Positions 9,612 through 18,204 of a stretch of DNA of 55,627 nucleotides are shown one piece after another; within the stretch, counting starts at the first letter, position 1, and each line of letters starts with the position of its first letter. Origin of the DNA: Lysobacterales bacterium (GTDB lineage Bacteria; Pseudomonadota; Gammaproteobacteria; Xanthomonadales; Rhodanobacteraceae). Both the position numbers and the translations under genes were made by a program. The stretch is from assembly GCA_002632325.1 (NCBI GenBank), contig NSJK01000022.1, forward strand, positions 1 through 55,627, in the 5' to 3' direction. A model generated the notes under the pieces. It saw nothing but the letters and a program-made list of their open reading frames with translations, did not search any database and had not been told where the DNA came from.

Positions 9612-10939
9612 TCCGTATCCATTCAGTCCGTGTGATTCCAGTGCGAATGCCAGCCAGGCTCGGCGGCTTCTCGCTGATCGAAATCATGATCGCCTTGACC
9701 CTGGGCCTGCTGCTCAGCGTCGGCATCCTGTCCCTGTTCAATGGCACCAGTCGCACCAACAAGCTGCAGAATGGCTTGGCCCAGTTGCAGGAAAACGGTC
9801 GCTTTGCGGTGATGCGCATCGAGCAGGACATGCGCATGCTCGGTGCGCAGTACTGCAGCAATACCACGGGCGGCAGCGCGCCGGGCACGGCCGTGCCGGT
9901 CTTGCCTGAACGCGCACCGATGATCTATGCGCCCTATCTGGGTCTGCCCGACAGCAAGATCCAGAGCATCGATGCGAGCGGGAGTCCCAGCAATGCGGCA
10001 GCAGGGGCGCCCTATGCGCTGAGTCCGCGCTGGTTCGCACAGGGCTATTCCTGCACGACGTCGAGCTGCACGCCTGCAGTGCCGACCGGGGCTGGTCTCT
10101 TTCCCGGCATGGGCCTTGCCGACGGCAAGCGCGTACCCGCTTCGGACGTACTGACGATCCGTTACCTGCGTGGCTCGGGCTGGCCGTTGACGAACGGCGC
10201 CTGCGCGGTCGCCGCTGCGGATCCACTCGTCACCGGCACGGGGATCACGCTGAGCCCGCAGACGGGGGATGACCCGGTCGACTTTGACGCCGGCAATCTG
10301 GCCTTGGTGACTGATTGCATCAATCCGGTGGTGTTGCCGATCAGCGCGTATTCGTCAAACGTTGTCACCGTGGGCGCCATCCTGCCGGGGGCGACCGGTG
10401 CAGTGTGCGGTGGCAGTCGCACCCGCGACGTGCGCATGTTCAATTTCTCCAAGGACTTCGTCACGATCAGCTACTACCTTGTTTTCCGCGCCGATGACAG
10501 TCCTGATGCGCGTCCCAACGACGGCAGTGGTTCGCGCCTGATCCCGGTGTTGGTGCGCAGCGTGAATGGCGTTGCGCAGGATCTCGTGCGCGGTGTCGAT
10601 GCGCTCAGGTTCCGCTATGGCGTGCAGGACAGCGCCGGCTACACGCGCTTCATGACCGCCGATCAGGTCAATCTCGGCAGTGCCTGCACGGCGCCTCCGG
10701 GGGGGCTGAATGTCGAGCCAGGCTGCCTGTGGCGTTCGGTGCGTACGGTGGAGGCGCATCTGCTCGTCAACACCGTCAATGAGGTCTTCGGCCTCGACAA
10801 TGCGAGTCGAACATTCCGGTTCGACGGAAATCCCTACACCTTGGCCGATGGCGCCGCGTTGCCCTCGGGTCTGCTTGCCGGCAGCCAGATCCGTCGCGAG
10901 TTCATCGCCTACGTTTCCAACCGTGCCCACAATCTTTAG
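9608..10939 (+). CDS. pilW: Type IV pilus minor pilin PilW
   Basis: A 443-residue prepilin, longer than most pilins, as is usual for PilW. The leader ends in LGG, cleavage before FSLIEIMIALTLGLLLSVGIL, followed by the PilW-typical segment QENGRFAVMRIEQDMRMLG. The large C-terminal domain is cysteine-containing and likely disulfide-bonded in the periplasm. It starts at the ATGA overlap with pilV and ends 9 bp before pilX. A second in-frame Met (MPARLGGFSLIE) would give a shorter leader. Confidence 0.9.
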   Translation: MIRIHSVRVIPVRMPARLGGFSLIEIMIALTLGLLLSVGILSLFNGTSRTNKLQNGLAQLQENGRFAVMRIEQDMRMLGAQYCSNTTGGSAPGTAVPVLPERAPMIYAPYLGLPDSKIQSIDASGSPSNAAAGAPYALSPRWFAQGYSCTTSSCTPAVPTGAGLFPGMGLADGKRVPASDVLTIRYLRGSGWPLTNGACAVAAADPLVTGTGITLSPQTGDDPVDFDAGNLALVTDCINPVVLPISAYSSNVVTVGAILPGATGAVCGGSRTRDVRMFNFSKDFVTISYYLVFRADDSPDARPNDGSGSRLIPVLVRSVNGVAQDLVRGVDALRFRYGVQDSAGYTRFMTADQVNLGSACTAPPGGLNVEPGCLWRSVRTVEAHLLVNTVNEVFGLDNASRTFRFDGNPYTLADGAALPSGLLAGSQIRREFIAYVSNRAHNL

Positions 10940-10948
10940 GACCGCATC

Positions 10949-11587
10949 ATGAGCCGCACCCGAAAGCCAATGCCTGCATCCCAGCGTGGCGCCGTCCTGT
11001 TCGTTGCACTGGTGTTTCTCATCTTGATTACCCTGCTGTCGCTGACCGCGATTGGCGGTTCGATCCTGCAGGAGAAGATGACCAGCGGCATGCGCAATGG
11101 TCAGTTGAGCGCCTTGGGCGCGGACAGCGCGCTGCGTGGCGGTGAGGCCTGGATGTGGAACCTCAATTTCACCGCCGTCGCGGGCCAGCCCCTGCCGCCC
11201 TGCATCGGCAGCAGCACGCAGACCTGCGTCTATCGACCGACGACCTCGGGCGCGCTGAGGACCGACGTGCAGAAGTTCCGCACTTCGCATGGCTGGGAGA
11301 CCAAGCTGCCGGGTGCCCCAGCGTATGCACACGCGATGACGGGCCTGACCGGGGCAAATGAAACGGCGTCCCTCGCTGAAGAGCCGCAGTTCATCATCGA
11401 GGACATGGGCGACAACGTGCCTCCGGGTCTCGGTCGCCAGTCGGGGATGATCGATCCCGAGAACGCGACGGCCTACCGCTTCTACCGCATCACCGCACGC
11501 AGCACGGGCGGCAGTGCCGCCGTGCAGCGTGTGTTCGAGAGCGTGTTTTCTTCCACCAATCTCACCGATACCGGCACCGAACCTTGA
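10949..11587 (+). CDS. pilX: Type IV pilus assembly protein PilX
   Basis: PilX-type minor pilin of 212 residues. Instead of the FTLIE motif, the mature start is probably AVLFVALVFLILITLLSLTA after QRG, the usual PilX_N pattern with a long hydrophobic helix lacking a conventional +5 Glu. It is followed by SILQEKMTSGMRNGQLSALG, the PilX-typical segment ending in helix residues before the globular domain. It lies between pilW and pilY1, as in known minor-pilin operons. Confidence 0.88.
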   Translation: MSRTRKPMPASQRGAVLFVALVFLILITLLSLTAIGGSILQEKMTSGMRNGQLSALGADSALRGGEAWMWNLNFTAVAGQPLPPCIGSSTQTCVYRPTTSGALRTDVQKFRTSHGWETKLPGAPAYAHAMTGLTGANETASLAEEPQFIIEDMGDNVPPGLGRQSGMIDPENATAYRFYRITARSTGGSAAVQRVFESVFSSTNLTDTGTEP

Positions 11588-11616
11588 TCGTGCAGGCTTT
11601 TTCAGGAGCCAATCCC

Positions 11617-14600
11617 ATGACGCGGATTCCACCCCAATTCAAGATTTCCATCCTCGCCGCCCTGGTGAGCGTGATCGCGGGCTTGCCACAGGCCGTGCGG
11701 GCCGCACCAACGCCCGCCCCCGGCACGGTCAATCTGTTGACGACGCCGCCGGAACTGTCTTCCAAGGTGGCCCCGAACATCGTGCTGACCTTCGATGACT
11801 CGGGTTCGATGAACTGGCACCACATGCCGGACGCCAAGCCATTTTCCGGTGGAGGCTGGAACACGGGCGACGATGGCAATCAAGGCGATTCAAATAATCG
11901 CACGTTTCCCAGTGGCTCCTGGCCGTATCTGTGCGCCGGCTTGATCCGGCCGCGCGCGATCGATGCCACGCTCGCCGACGGCGATCCGCGGCTGTGGGCG
12001 ATGAATGGTGTTTACTACAATGCCGATGCCGTCTACCAGCCGCCGGTGAAGGCCGATGGCACCCCATTCCCCCCTGCGGTCTTCACCGCTGCGTGGAACA
12101 ACGGCATCGAGGTCAATCGGGCCGATAGTCCGGATTCCAGCGAGGGGACCACCAACCTCGCAACCAAAGCATTCTGCGGCGCCAAGGATTCGAATGGAAA
12201 CTATGGTGCAGGCTATGCCTACTACAACGGCCCTGCGCTGGTGCTCGATTCCCTCGGACGCCTGACCGCTACCAGCGCTCTCTACACGAACTCCAACTGG
12301 AAGTGGCACCCGCTTGACGATGCCGAGAAGCAAAACTTCGCCAATTGGTGGTCCTATTACCGTACCCGCAAGTTTGCCGCGATGTCGGCAACTTCACTCG
12401 CCTTCGTCGATTTCGATGCCAGCATTCGCGTGGTCTGGCAGAACATCAACAAGAATTTCCTGGCTCCCGGAACGAGCAAGATCTTCCCGTTCGAAGACAG
12501 CCCGACCGACGCGACGCGCAGCAAGTTCTACAAGTGGCTGTTCGCCAACACATTTGGCAATTCCACACCCAACCAGGCAGCGAGTGATCGTGCGGGCAAG
12601 TTCTTCCAGGTCGCGACTGGATCCAGCGACACCAATCCGTACTGGGACCGTACCCTGGGCCGCGAGCTGTCCTGCCGCAAGAATTTCAATATCCAGATGA
12701 CCGACGGCTTGTGGAACCAGGGGACGGTCGCCGCATCTCCGTCGGACACCACGGCGGTGGCTCCGCTGCCCGATGGCAGGGCATTTTCAACGAGTGCACC
12801 GGAATCGAAGATCATCTGGAATGAGGATCCGACCGGAGCCGCCCAGCAGAAGATGGCCGACATCGCCTTCAAGTATTGGGCGACCGACCTGAGGCCGGAT
12901 TTCAAAGGCAGTCTACAGACCAAGCTCAAGGTCCGCCCCTATCTGGTCGACCGCACCACGGGCGTCACCGGCTCGGTACCGCTGCAGCCGGGTGACAATT
13001 GGCTCGACAACAAGGAGATCTACTGGAATCCCACCAACGATCCGGCAACCTGGCCGCACCTGGTCCAGTTCATGATCGGATTCGGCGTGAGCGGCACGAT
13101 TCCAAAGATCGATGCCAACTACCTGCGCCTCAGACAAGGCCTGCTCCAGTGGCCCAAGCTCGATGGCTCCAGCCCGTACACGGACAACGAGAAGAAGATC
13201 GACGACATGTGGCATGCGGCGCTCAACAGTCGTGGCATGTTCTTCGCCGCTTCCAATCCGGATGAACTGATCCAGGCCCTGCGCAAGATCATCGCCAGCG
13301 TCGTTGCCCAGAGTTCGGCCTCGACACCGGCGTCGGTGTCCCTCCCGATCCTCACCGGCGGCAACAGCGCTTATCAGGGGTCCTATGACAGCGGTGCCTG
13401 GTCGGGCAGCCTGCGTCGCTCCCAACTTGATGCTGCTGGCCAGCCCATGTCCACGGTATGGGATGCCGGCTGCATGCTCTCGGGCGGAGATTGTCCCGAT
13501 CCGGTTGCCACGGGCGCGGCCGCCCGTGATCCCAGCAGCCGCATCATCATCACCTCGGATGGTGCGGGGCATGGCAAGGCATTTCGTTCATCGAGCTTTT
13601 CCGGCCTGACGAGCGCGCAGCAGAATGCGCTGAACCAGAAGCCGGGCGCGGCGCCCTGTCCGGGTGGCTCCAGTACCGATTGCGATACCAATGGCCCGCT
13701 GCGCATCGACTATCTGCGTGGCGTGCGCGCCAACGAAGCCTCGACCGCGACGCCGAAGTTCCGCCAACGTACTTCGGTGCTCGGAGCGATCATCAATGCC
13801 GAGCCGGCCTATGTGTCCTCGCCGCGTTCGGGTTATCACGACATGTTCCCGCCGCTTTCGCCTGAAGCCGTCGCGGCTGCAAGCGACGAGCAGAAGAGCT
13901 ATGCGGGCTATCAGAATGCGCAGCGCAATCGCCGGCCGATGGTCTATGTCGGCGCGAATGACGGCATGCTGCATGCATTCGATGCCGAGACCGGCGTCGA
14001 GAAATGGGCCTACGTGCCTGACGTGTTGATCCGCAATGGGCGCCTCGCGGCATCCACGAAGTCGGACGCCACGCTGGTTCCGGCCGTCGACTCGAAGCCG
14101 CGTGAGCGTGATGTGTTCATCAAGGGCAGTTGGCGGACGATCCTGCTCGGCTCGCTGCGCCTCGGTGGCCGCGGGATCTATGCGCTCGATGTGACCAACG
14201 CGTCGCCGAGCGAAACCGATCTGCTCGGAAGTGATGGCGCACCCTTGTGGGAGTTCAGCAACGGCGATGTCGCCAGCACGGCAGGTGATCCGCCCTGCGC
14301 AACGGGCGCGACCACCTGTCCCTCGCTCGGCTACACCTATGATTCGGTCAATGTCGCACGCCTCAAGGCGGACAACAAATGGGTTGCGGTGGTATCGACC
14401 GGCTATTTCCCGTCCAATCAGGATGCACCCGCCGTGGTGGGCGACATTGCCGAGCCGGCTGCGAGCCGCACGTCCCTGCTGGTGATCGATCTGGAGACGG
14501 GCAAGCTGATCCGCGAGCTTCGCACCACTTCTGCTCCGCAGACCAAGCCGGTCGGTTTCAAGACCTTCGGGCTGTCGACACCCATGGTCTATGACGAAGG

Positions 14601-15495
14601 TTCCGACGAAGTCGATGACCTGGTGTATGCAGGTGACCTTGCTGGCAACCTCTGGCGCTTCAACCTTTCCGATGCGGATCCGGCCAACTGGGGCGTCGAT
14701 CTGATGTTCACCACCTATGGCAATGGTGGTGCGACAACGGCGGGTGACCAGCCGATCGTGTTCAACCCGACTGCCTTGCGTGATCCGGTCACGCGTCGCG
14801 CGATCCTTGTCGTTGGTTCCGGCAAATACCTCGGCGAAGACGATCGCACCAGCCTGATCCCCAAGCAGGCTTTCTACGGTATTCGCGACTACGGGACGGC
14901 CTCAAGCCAATACCCGATCAAGGTCAATCAGTTGGTGACGCAGACGCTGGCCGAGGCGAGCGACGAAACTCGCAGCATCACCGGCTTCACCGCCCCGACT
15001 GGAACCCTGCCGAGCTCGACGCCACCGATGCGGATGGAGACGGTCGGTGGTGGTGGCAAGCCAGCGATTGTCACGATTGTTGCCAATGGGTGGCGCATGC
15101 CGCTCGAAATCACGACCGAGAAGGGTGAGCGCGCGCAACGCCGGGCGATCCCGGTGCCGACCGCCAATATCGCCTTCCTTTATGGGCTGATTCCCAAGAG
15201 CGATGATCCTTGCGATCCGGGTGCGCGCTATTCGATCATGGCGATCAACGCGGCAACGGGTGCTGCGATCAACACCGGTGGCGGTATCGGCACAGGTCAG
15301 GGTTTGGTCGGCGGTGTGGTGGCTTCACCGGCACCTCCGAGCGACCCGGTTGTCAAGCGCGGTGGTGCGGGCGCGGTGCTCATCGGCATCCCGGCCGGCA
15401 CACCGATGGCCGTGGTCGATGCGATCAACAAGATCATGAATGCGTCGATTCCACCGTGGCATCGTGGCTCGTGGCGCGAACTGCTTGACTGGTAA
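11617..15495 (+). CDS. pilY1: Type IV pilus tip-associated adhesin PilY1
   Basis: Large secreted protein (1292 residues) that sits at the pilus tip with the minor pilins and affects extension, twitching and surface sensing. A Sec signal peptide (about 30 residues, ending AVRA) is followed by a von Willebrand A-like domain with the metal site DDSGSMN (residues 60-66). The C-terminal PilY1 beta-propeller begins near 770 (VGANDGMLHAFDAETGVEKW) and contains AGDLAGNLWRFNL near 1005. The start at 11617 has CAGGAG upstream; an ATT-region start at 11584 overlapping pilX is less likely. The calcium loop before the AGDLAGNLW motif reads DEGSDEVDD, a degenerate form. Confidence 0.94.
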   Translation: MTRIPPQFKISILAALVSVIAGLPQAVRAAPTPAPGTVNLLTTPPELSSKVAPNIVLTFDDSGSMNWHHMPDAKPFSGGGWNTGDDGNQGDSNNRTFPSGSWPYLCAGLIRPRAIDATLADGDPRLWAMNGVYYNADAVYQPPVKADGTPFPPAVFTAAWNNGIEVNRADSPDSSEGTTNLATKAFCGAKDSNGNYGAGYAYYNGPALVLDSLGRLTATSALYTNSNWKWHPLDDAEKQNFANWWSYYRTRKFAAMSATSLAFVDFDASIRVVWQNINKNFLAPGTSKIFPFEDSPTDATRSKFYKWLFANTFGNSTPNQAASDRAGKFFQVATGSSDTNPYWDRTLGRELSCRKNFNIQMTDGLWNQGTVAASPSDTTAVAPLPDGRAFSTSAPESKIIWNEDPTGAAQQKMADIAFKYWATDLRPDFKGSLQTKLKVRPYLVDRTTGVTGSVPLQPGDNWLDNKEIYWNPTNDPATWPHLVQFMIGFGVSGTIPKIDANYLRLRQGLLQWPKLDGSSPYTDNEKKIDDMWHAALNSRGMFFAASNPDELIQALRKIIASVVAQSSASTPASVSLPILTGGNSAYQGSYDSGAWSGSLRRSQLDAAGQPMSTVWDAGCMLSGGDCPDPVATGAAARDPSSRIIITSDGAGHGKAFRSSSFSGLTSAQQNALNQKPGAAPCPGGSSTDCDTNGPLRIDYLRGVRANEASTATPKFRQRTSVLGAIINAEPAYVSSPRSGYHDMFPPLSPEAVAAASDEQKSYAGYQNAQRNRRPMVYVGANDGMLHAFDAETGVEKWAYVPDVLIRNGRLAASTKSDATLVPAVDSKPRERDVFIKGSWRTILLGSLRLGGRGIYALDVTNASPSETDLLGSDGAPLWEFSNGDVASTAGDPPCATGATTCPSLGYTYDSVNVARLKADNKWVAVVSTGYFPSNQDAPAVVGDIAEPAASRTSLLVIDLETGKLIRELRTTSAPQTKPVGFKTFGLSTPMVYDEGSDEVDDLVYAGDLAGNLWRFNLSDADPANWGVDLMFTTYGNGGATTAGDQPIVFNPTALRDPVTRRAILVVGSGKYLGEDDRTSLIPKQAFYGIRDYGTASSQYPIKVNQLVTQTLAEASDETRSITGFTAPTGTLPSSTPPMRMETVGGGGKPAIVTIVANGWRMPLEITTEKGERAQRRAIPVPTANIAFLYGLIPKSDDPCDPGARYSIMAINAATGAAINTGGGIGTGQGLVGGVVASPAPPSDPVVKRGGAGAVLIGIPAGTPMAVVDAINKIMNASIPPWHRGSWRELLDW

Positions 15496-15503
15496 TCTTG
15501 CCC

Positions 15504-15536
15504 GACAGGCTCACGGATCTTGTTCGTGAGCCTGTC
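15504..15536 (+). terminator. Strong hairpin between pilY1 and pilE
   Basis: A perfect 12-bp stem GACAGGCTCACG / CGTGAGCCTGTC with a 9-nt loop lies directly after the pilY1 stop. No T-run follows, so it may be a partial terminator or an RNA-stabilising hairpin that sets pilE expression apart from the longer upstream genes. Confidence 0.6.
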
Positions 15537-15556
15537 TCCAGATTGGGGAACGAAAG

Positions 15557-15958
15557 ATGATGATGCGCAGAAGCCGGGGATTCACGCTGCTTGAACTGAT
15601 GATCGTGGTGGCCATCGTTGCGATCCTCGCCGCGATCGCCTATCCGAGTTACCAGAACTATGTGCTGCGCACGCGCCGTGCCGATGGCAAGGAATTCATG
15701 ATGCGTGTCGCTGCGGCGCAGGAACGCTATTACACCAATCTCAATCGCTATGCCGACATGGCCACCCTGGGTTTGGGCACCAGCTCCGAAAAGAACTACT
15801 ACACGGTGAGCGTGGCTTTGGCCAACAGCGATCAGACCTATACCTTGACCGCGACGCCGAGCGGTGTTCAGGCGCCCGATCAATGCGCCAACCTCACCTT
15901 GACCAATTCGGGTGCAAAGGGCGCCAGTGGCGTAGAGACCAACGGCAAGTGCTGGTGA
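15557..15958 (+). CDS. pilE: Type IV pilus minor pilin PilE
   Basis: Minor pilin of 133 residues closing the operon. A very short leader, MMMRRSRG, precedes the cleavage site and [37 protein letters not shown], the N-terminal helix of PilE-type pilins with the +5 Glu. Two cysteines (QCANL and the terminal KCW) mark the C-terminal disulfide loop. A GGGGAACG sequence lies upstream of three consecutive ATG codons at 15557; the exact one used is unclear. Its size resembles a major pilin, but the setting after pilY1 indicates the minor pilin. Confidence 0.88.
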   Translation: MMMRRSRGFTLLELMIVVAIVAILAAIAYPSYQNYVLRTRRADGKEFMMRVAAAQERYYTNLNRYADMATLGLGTSSEKNYYTVSVALANSDQTYTLTATPSGVQAPDQCANLTLTNSGAKGASGVETNGKCW

Positions 15959-15984
15959 CGGCGCCACGCATTTCGTGATCCTTG

Positions 15985-16016
15985 CAAGCCCGGCAGGTTG
16001 TCGCCTGCCGGGCTTG
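15985..16016 (+). terminator. Terminator of the pil operon
   Basis: A perfect 13-bp stem CAAGCCCGGCAGG / CCTGCCGGGCTTG with the 6-nt loop TTGTCG, 26 bp after pilE. The loop is also the apparent -35 box of the next promoter. Confidence 0.8.
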
Positions 16017-16026
16017 TGTCTATACT
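15998..16026 (+). promoter_or_regulatory. Promoter of tRNA-Thr
   Basis: TTGTCG (15998-16003), exactly 17 bp, then TATACT (16021-16026). tRNA-Thr begins at 16038, so the transcript would have a leader of only a few nucleotides. The -35 element is the loop of the preceding terminator hairpin. Confidence 0.7.
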
Positions 16027-16037
16027 CCGCGACCCTC

Positions 16038-16113
16038 GCCGGAGTAGCTCAGCTGGTAGAGCAACGCATTCGTAATGCGTGGGTCGGGGGTTCGATTCCC
16101 TTCTCCGGCACCA
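16038..16113 (+). tRNA. tRNA-Thr (anticodon CGT)
   Basis: 76 nt including encoded CCA. Acceptor GCCGGAG pairs with CTCCGGC. The D-arm is GCTCAGCTGGTAGAGC. The anticodon stem-loop is ACGCA-TTCGTAA-TGCGT with anticodon CGT at 16071-16073, reading ACG. The T-arm contains GTTCGATTC. Confidence 0.97.
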
Positions 16114-16122
16114 GGTTCGGCG

Positions 16123-16158
16123 CGGCGGCAACGCAAGGCGTTGTCGCCGTTTCCTTTG
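16123..16158 (+). terminator. Terminator-like hairpin after tRNA-Thr
   Basis: A 12-bp stem with one G-T pair (CGGCGGCAACGC / GCGTTGTCGCCG), loop AAG, followed by the T-rich TTTCCTTT. It may end the tRNA-Thr transcript or act as a processing signal before tRNA-Val. Confidence 0.7.
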
Positions 16159-16199
16159 TGCAGGATCCACGACGATGAGGTCGACGGAATCTGCATGAT

Positions 16200-16274
16200 G
16201 GGCGGTTAGCTCAGCGGTAGAGCATTGCCTTCACACGGCAAGGGTCGCAGGTTCGATCCCTGCACCGCCCACCA
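16200..16274 (+). tRNA. tRNA-Val (anticodon CAC)
   Basis: 75 nt including encoded CCA. Acceptor GGGCGGT pairs with ACCGCCC. The anticodon stem-loop is TTGCC-TTCACAC-GGCAA with anticodon CAC at 16232-16234, reading GTG. Standard D-arm and GTTCGATCC T-arm. No separate good promoter is seen in the 50 bp upstream, so it may be read from the tRNA-Thr promoter. Confidence 0.96.
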
Positions 16275-16312
16275 ATCCCGAGGCGCAAGCCTGCAATGTG
16301 CCCGGCAGCCGG

Positions 16313-16342
16313 TTGAGCGATCGGCAGCCGCGCGGCTATGCT
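16313..16342 (+). promoter_or_regulatory. Promoter of tpiA-secG-tRNA-Leu
   Basis: TTGAGC (16313-16318), 18-bp spacer, TATGCT (16337-16342). The start would be near 16349, about 24 nt before the tpiA ATG. Confidence 0.55.
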
Positions 16343-16372
16343 TGCGCGCCTCACGTTCGCGAAGCCTTGAGC

Positions 16373-17122
16373 ATGCGCCGACCACTGGTTGCCGGAAACT
16401 GGAAGATGCATGGATCGCGTGCAATGGCGGCCGAGCTCGTTGCCGCGCTCGCGGCAGCGCCGGCGACGCGGGCCGAGGTGGCGATCCTGCCCCCGTATCC
16501 CTATCTCGATGGCCTGATTGCCCGACATGGTGGCCGTGGTCTGGTTTTCGGTGCGCAGGACGTTTCCGCGCATGGCGGAGGCGCCTACACCGGCGAGGTT
16601 TCCGCGGCGATGCTCAAGGACATCGGCTGCAGCTACGTGCTGGTTGGTCATTCCGAGCGCCGTCAATATCACGCCGAGAGCGATGAATGGGTCGCGGCCA
16701 AGTTTGCCGCTGCACAGGAAGCCGGGCTGGTTCCGATCCTGTGCGTGGGCGAGGTGCTTGCGCAGCGCGAGGCAGGCAGCATGTTCGAGGTGATCGGGCG
16801 CCAACTGCAGGTGGTGATCGATCGTGTCGGCGTGGCCGCGTTCGCGCATGCGGTGGTGGCCTATGAGCCGGTATGGGCGATCGGCACCGGACGCACCGCG
16901 ACACCCGATCAGGCACAGGAAATCCATGCCTTCATGCGTGACACATTCACGCGGCTCGATGCTACAATCGCCGACTCGCTGCGGCTCCTGTACGGGGGCA
17001 GCGTGAAGCCCGCCAATGCCGCCGAGCTGTTCAAGCAGCGCGATGTCGATGGTGGATTGATCGGGGGTGCATCCTTGTCGGCTGCGGAATTCCGCGCCAT
17101 CTGCACCGCCGCGGATTCGTGA
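16373..17122 (+). CDS. tpiA: Triosephosphate isomerase
   Basis: Cytoplasmic TIM-barrel enzyme interconverting dihydroxyacetone phosphate and glyceraldehyde 3-phosphate. The 249 residues carry the catalytic set N9 and K11 (AGNWKM), H93 (VGHSERR) and E165 (AYEPVWAIGTG), plus the phosphate-binding YGGSV and GLIGGASL near the end. The start MRRPLVAGNWKM gives the family length; the upstream open frame has no similarity. secG follows after 10 bp, the conserved tpiA-secG pair. Confidence 0.97.
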   Translation: MRRPLVAGNWKMHGSRAMAAELVAALAAAPATRAEVAILPPYPYLDGLIARHGGRGLVFGAQDVSAHGGGAYTGEVSAAMLKDIGCSYVLVGHSERRQYHAESDEWVAAKFAAAQEAGLVPILCVGEVLAQREAGSMFEVIGRQLQVVIDRVGVAAFAHAVVAYEPVWAIGTGRTATPDQAQEIHAFMRDTFTRLDATIADSLRLLYGGSVKPANAAELFKQRDVDGGLIGGASLSAAEFRAICTAADS

Positions 17123-17132
17123 AGAGCGTTCG

Positions 17133-17582
17133 ATGCTTCTGATCATTGCCAACATCCTCTATGTGCTGACGGCGATCGCGATGACCGTCCTCATCCTCCT
17201 GCAGCGTGGCGCAGGGGCGAATGCGGGATCGGGCTTCGGTGGTGGCGCGTCGGCGACCGTCTTCGGTGCGCGTGGCTCGGCAAACTTCCTGTCGCGCAGC
17301 ACGGCGGTTCTGGCCGGTTTGTTCTTCCTGCTCAGCCTCGGCATGGGCATGTACGTGAGCCGCACGGCGGGCACTCGCCCGACCACCGGCGATCTCGGTG
17401 TGATGGCTGGCGCCACCACGCCGGCAGCTCCGGCCAGTGCGCCGGCGGCAACGGGCGATGTGCCCGCGGCCACCGCAGCACCGGCAGCGGACAAGCCGGC
17501 AGCCACGGCAGCACCCGCCAGCGCGGGTGACAAGCCGGCGGCGGCGCCAGTACCAGCGGAGACGCCCGCGCCGAAGAAGTAG
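17133..17582 (+). CDS. secG: Protein translocase subunit SecG
   Basis: Membrane subunit of the SecYEG channel. The first 75 residues hold two transmembrane helices around the conserved cytoplasmic loop LLQRGAGANAGSGFGGG and ATVFGARGSANFLSR. The protein is 149 residues, longer than E. coli SecG (110), because of a low-complexity tail of about 60 residues rich in Ala, Pro, Thr and Lys (repeated DKPAA). It lies between tpiA and tRNA-Leu, the classic gammaproteobacterial order, with no terminator before the tRNA. Confidence 0.95.
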   Translation: MLLIIANILYVLTAIAMTVLILLQRGAGANAGSGFGGGASATVFGARGSANFLSRSTAVLAGLFFLLSLGMGMYVSRTAGTRPTTGDLGVMAGATTPAAPASAPAATGDVPAATAAPAADKPAATAAPASAGDKPAAAPVPAETPAPKK

Positions 17583-17603
17583 GAAGGACGGAAAGTTGGC
17601 AGT

Positions 17604-17688
17604 GCCCAGGTGGCGGAATTGGTAGACGCACTACCTTGAGGTGGTAGCGGGGAGACCCGTGGAGGTTCGAGTCCTCTCTTGGGCACCA
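17604..17688 (+). tRNA. tRNA-Leu (anticodon GAG)
   Basis: 85 nt including encoded CCA, with the long variable arm of class II tRNAs. Acceptor GCCCAGG pairs with CTTGGGC (one G-T). The anticodon stem-loop is CTACC-TTGAGGT-GGTAG with anticodon GAG at 17638-17640, reading CTC/CTT. It starts 21 bp after secG and is probably processed from the tpiA-secG transcript. Confidence 0.96.
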
Positions 17689-17704
17689 CTCGATTCGTGC
17701 GGTT

Positions 17705-17725
17705 GACGCGGGGCAATCCCGCGTC
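17705..17725 (+). terminator. Hairpin after tRNA-Leu
   Basis: An 8-bp perfect stem GACGCGGG / CCCGCGTC with loop GCAAT. No T-run follows directly, so termination is uncertain; it may mark the boundary to the nuo operon. Confidence 0.4.
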
Positions 17726-17807
17726 TGCCGTCACGGATCATTCTTTACCGTCGTCGTGTCGGCAGCGCCGGCACGATCGCTGATGCGCCTGCGGCGCGGA
17801 GGTGTCT

Positions 17808-18164
17808 GTGTTGGCCGAGTATTTTCCGGTACTGCTGTTCCTCGGCGTTTCCGCGATCATCGGCATCGCCCTGATCGTCATCGGCTTCGTGCTCGGCCCG
17901 CGCCGGCCGGATGCCGAGAAGGCCGCGGCCTTCGAGTGCGGTTTCTCTGCGTTCGAGGACGCGCGCATGCGCTTTGACGTGCGCTACTACCTGTTCGCGA
18001 TCCTGTTCATCATCTTCGATCTGGAAATCGCCTTCGTCTACCCGTGGGCGACGGTGTTCAGCTCGCTCGGACTGTTTGGGCTGGTCGAGATGGGCCTGTT
18101 CCTGTCCCTCTTGGTGATCGGCTTCGTCTACGCCTGGAAGAAGGGAGCGCTCGAATGGGAGTGA
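17808..18164 (+). CDS. nuoA: NADH-quinone oxidoreductase subunit A
   Basis: Membrane subunit of complex I with three transmembrane helices. It contains the conserved [20 protein letters not shown] segment and [15 protein letters not shown] at 17808 is preferred because GGAGG (17798-17802) then has correct spacing and the product begins [11 protein letters not shown] (118 residues); a GTG at 17802 would overlap that Shine-Dalgarno. First gene of an intact nuoA-N operon. Confidence 0.95.
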   Translation: MLAEYFPVLLFLGVSAIIGIALIVIGFVLGPRRPDAEKAAAFECGFSAFEDARMRFDVRYYLFAILFIIFDLEIAFVYPWATVFSSLGLFGLVEMGLFLSLLVIGFVYAWKKGALEWE

Positions 18165-18204
18165 CAAGTCCCGCCGCCTCCGTTCGATCCGTCAGGAGCC
18201 ACGC

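Noticed and set aside
15460..15500. RpoN (-24/-12) promoter before pilE
   Set aside because: A GG...GC pair is present, but the spacing between the invariant dinucleotides is 8 and not 10, and it lies inside the pilY1 end.
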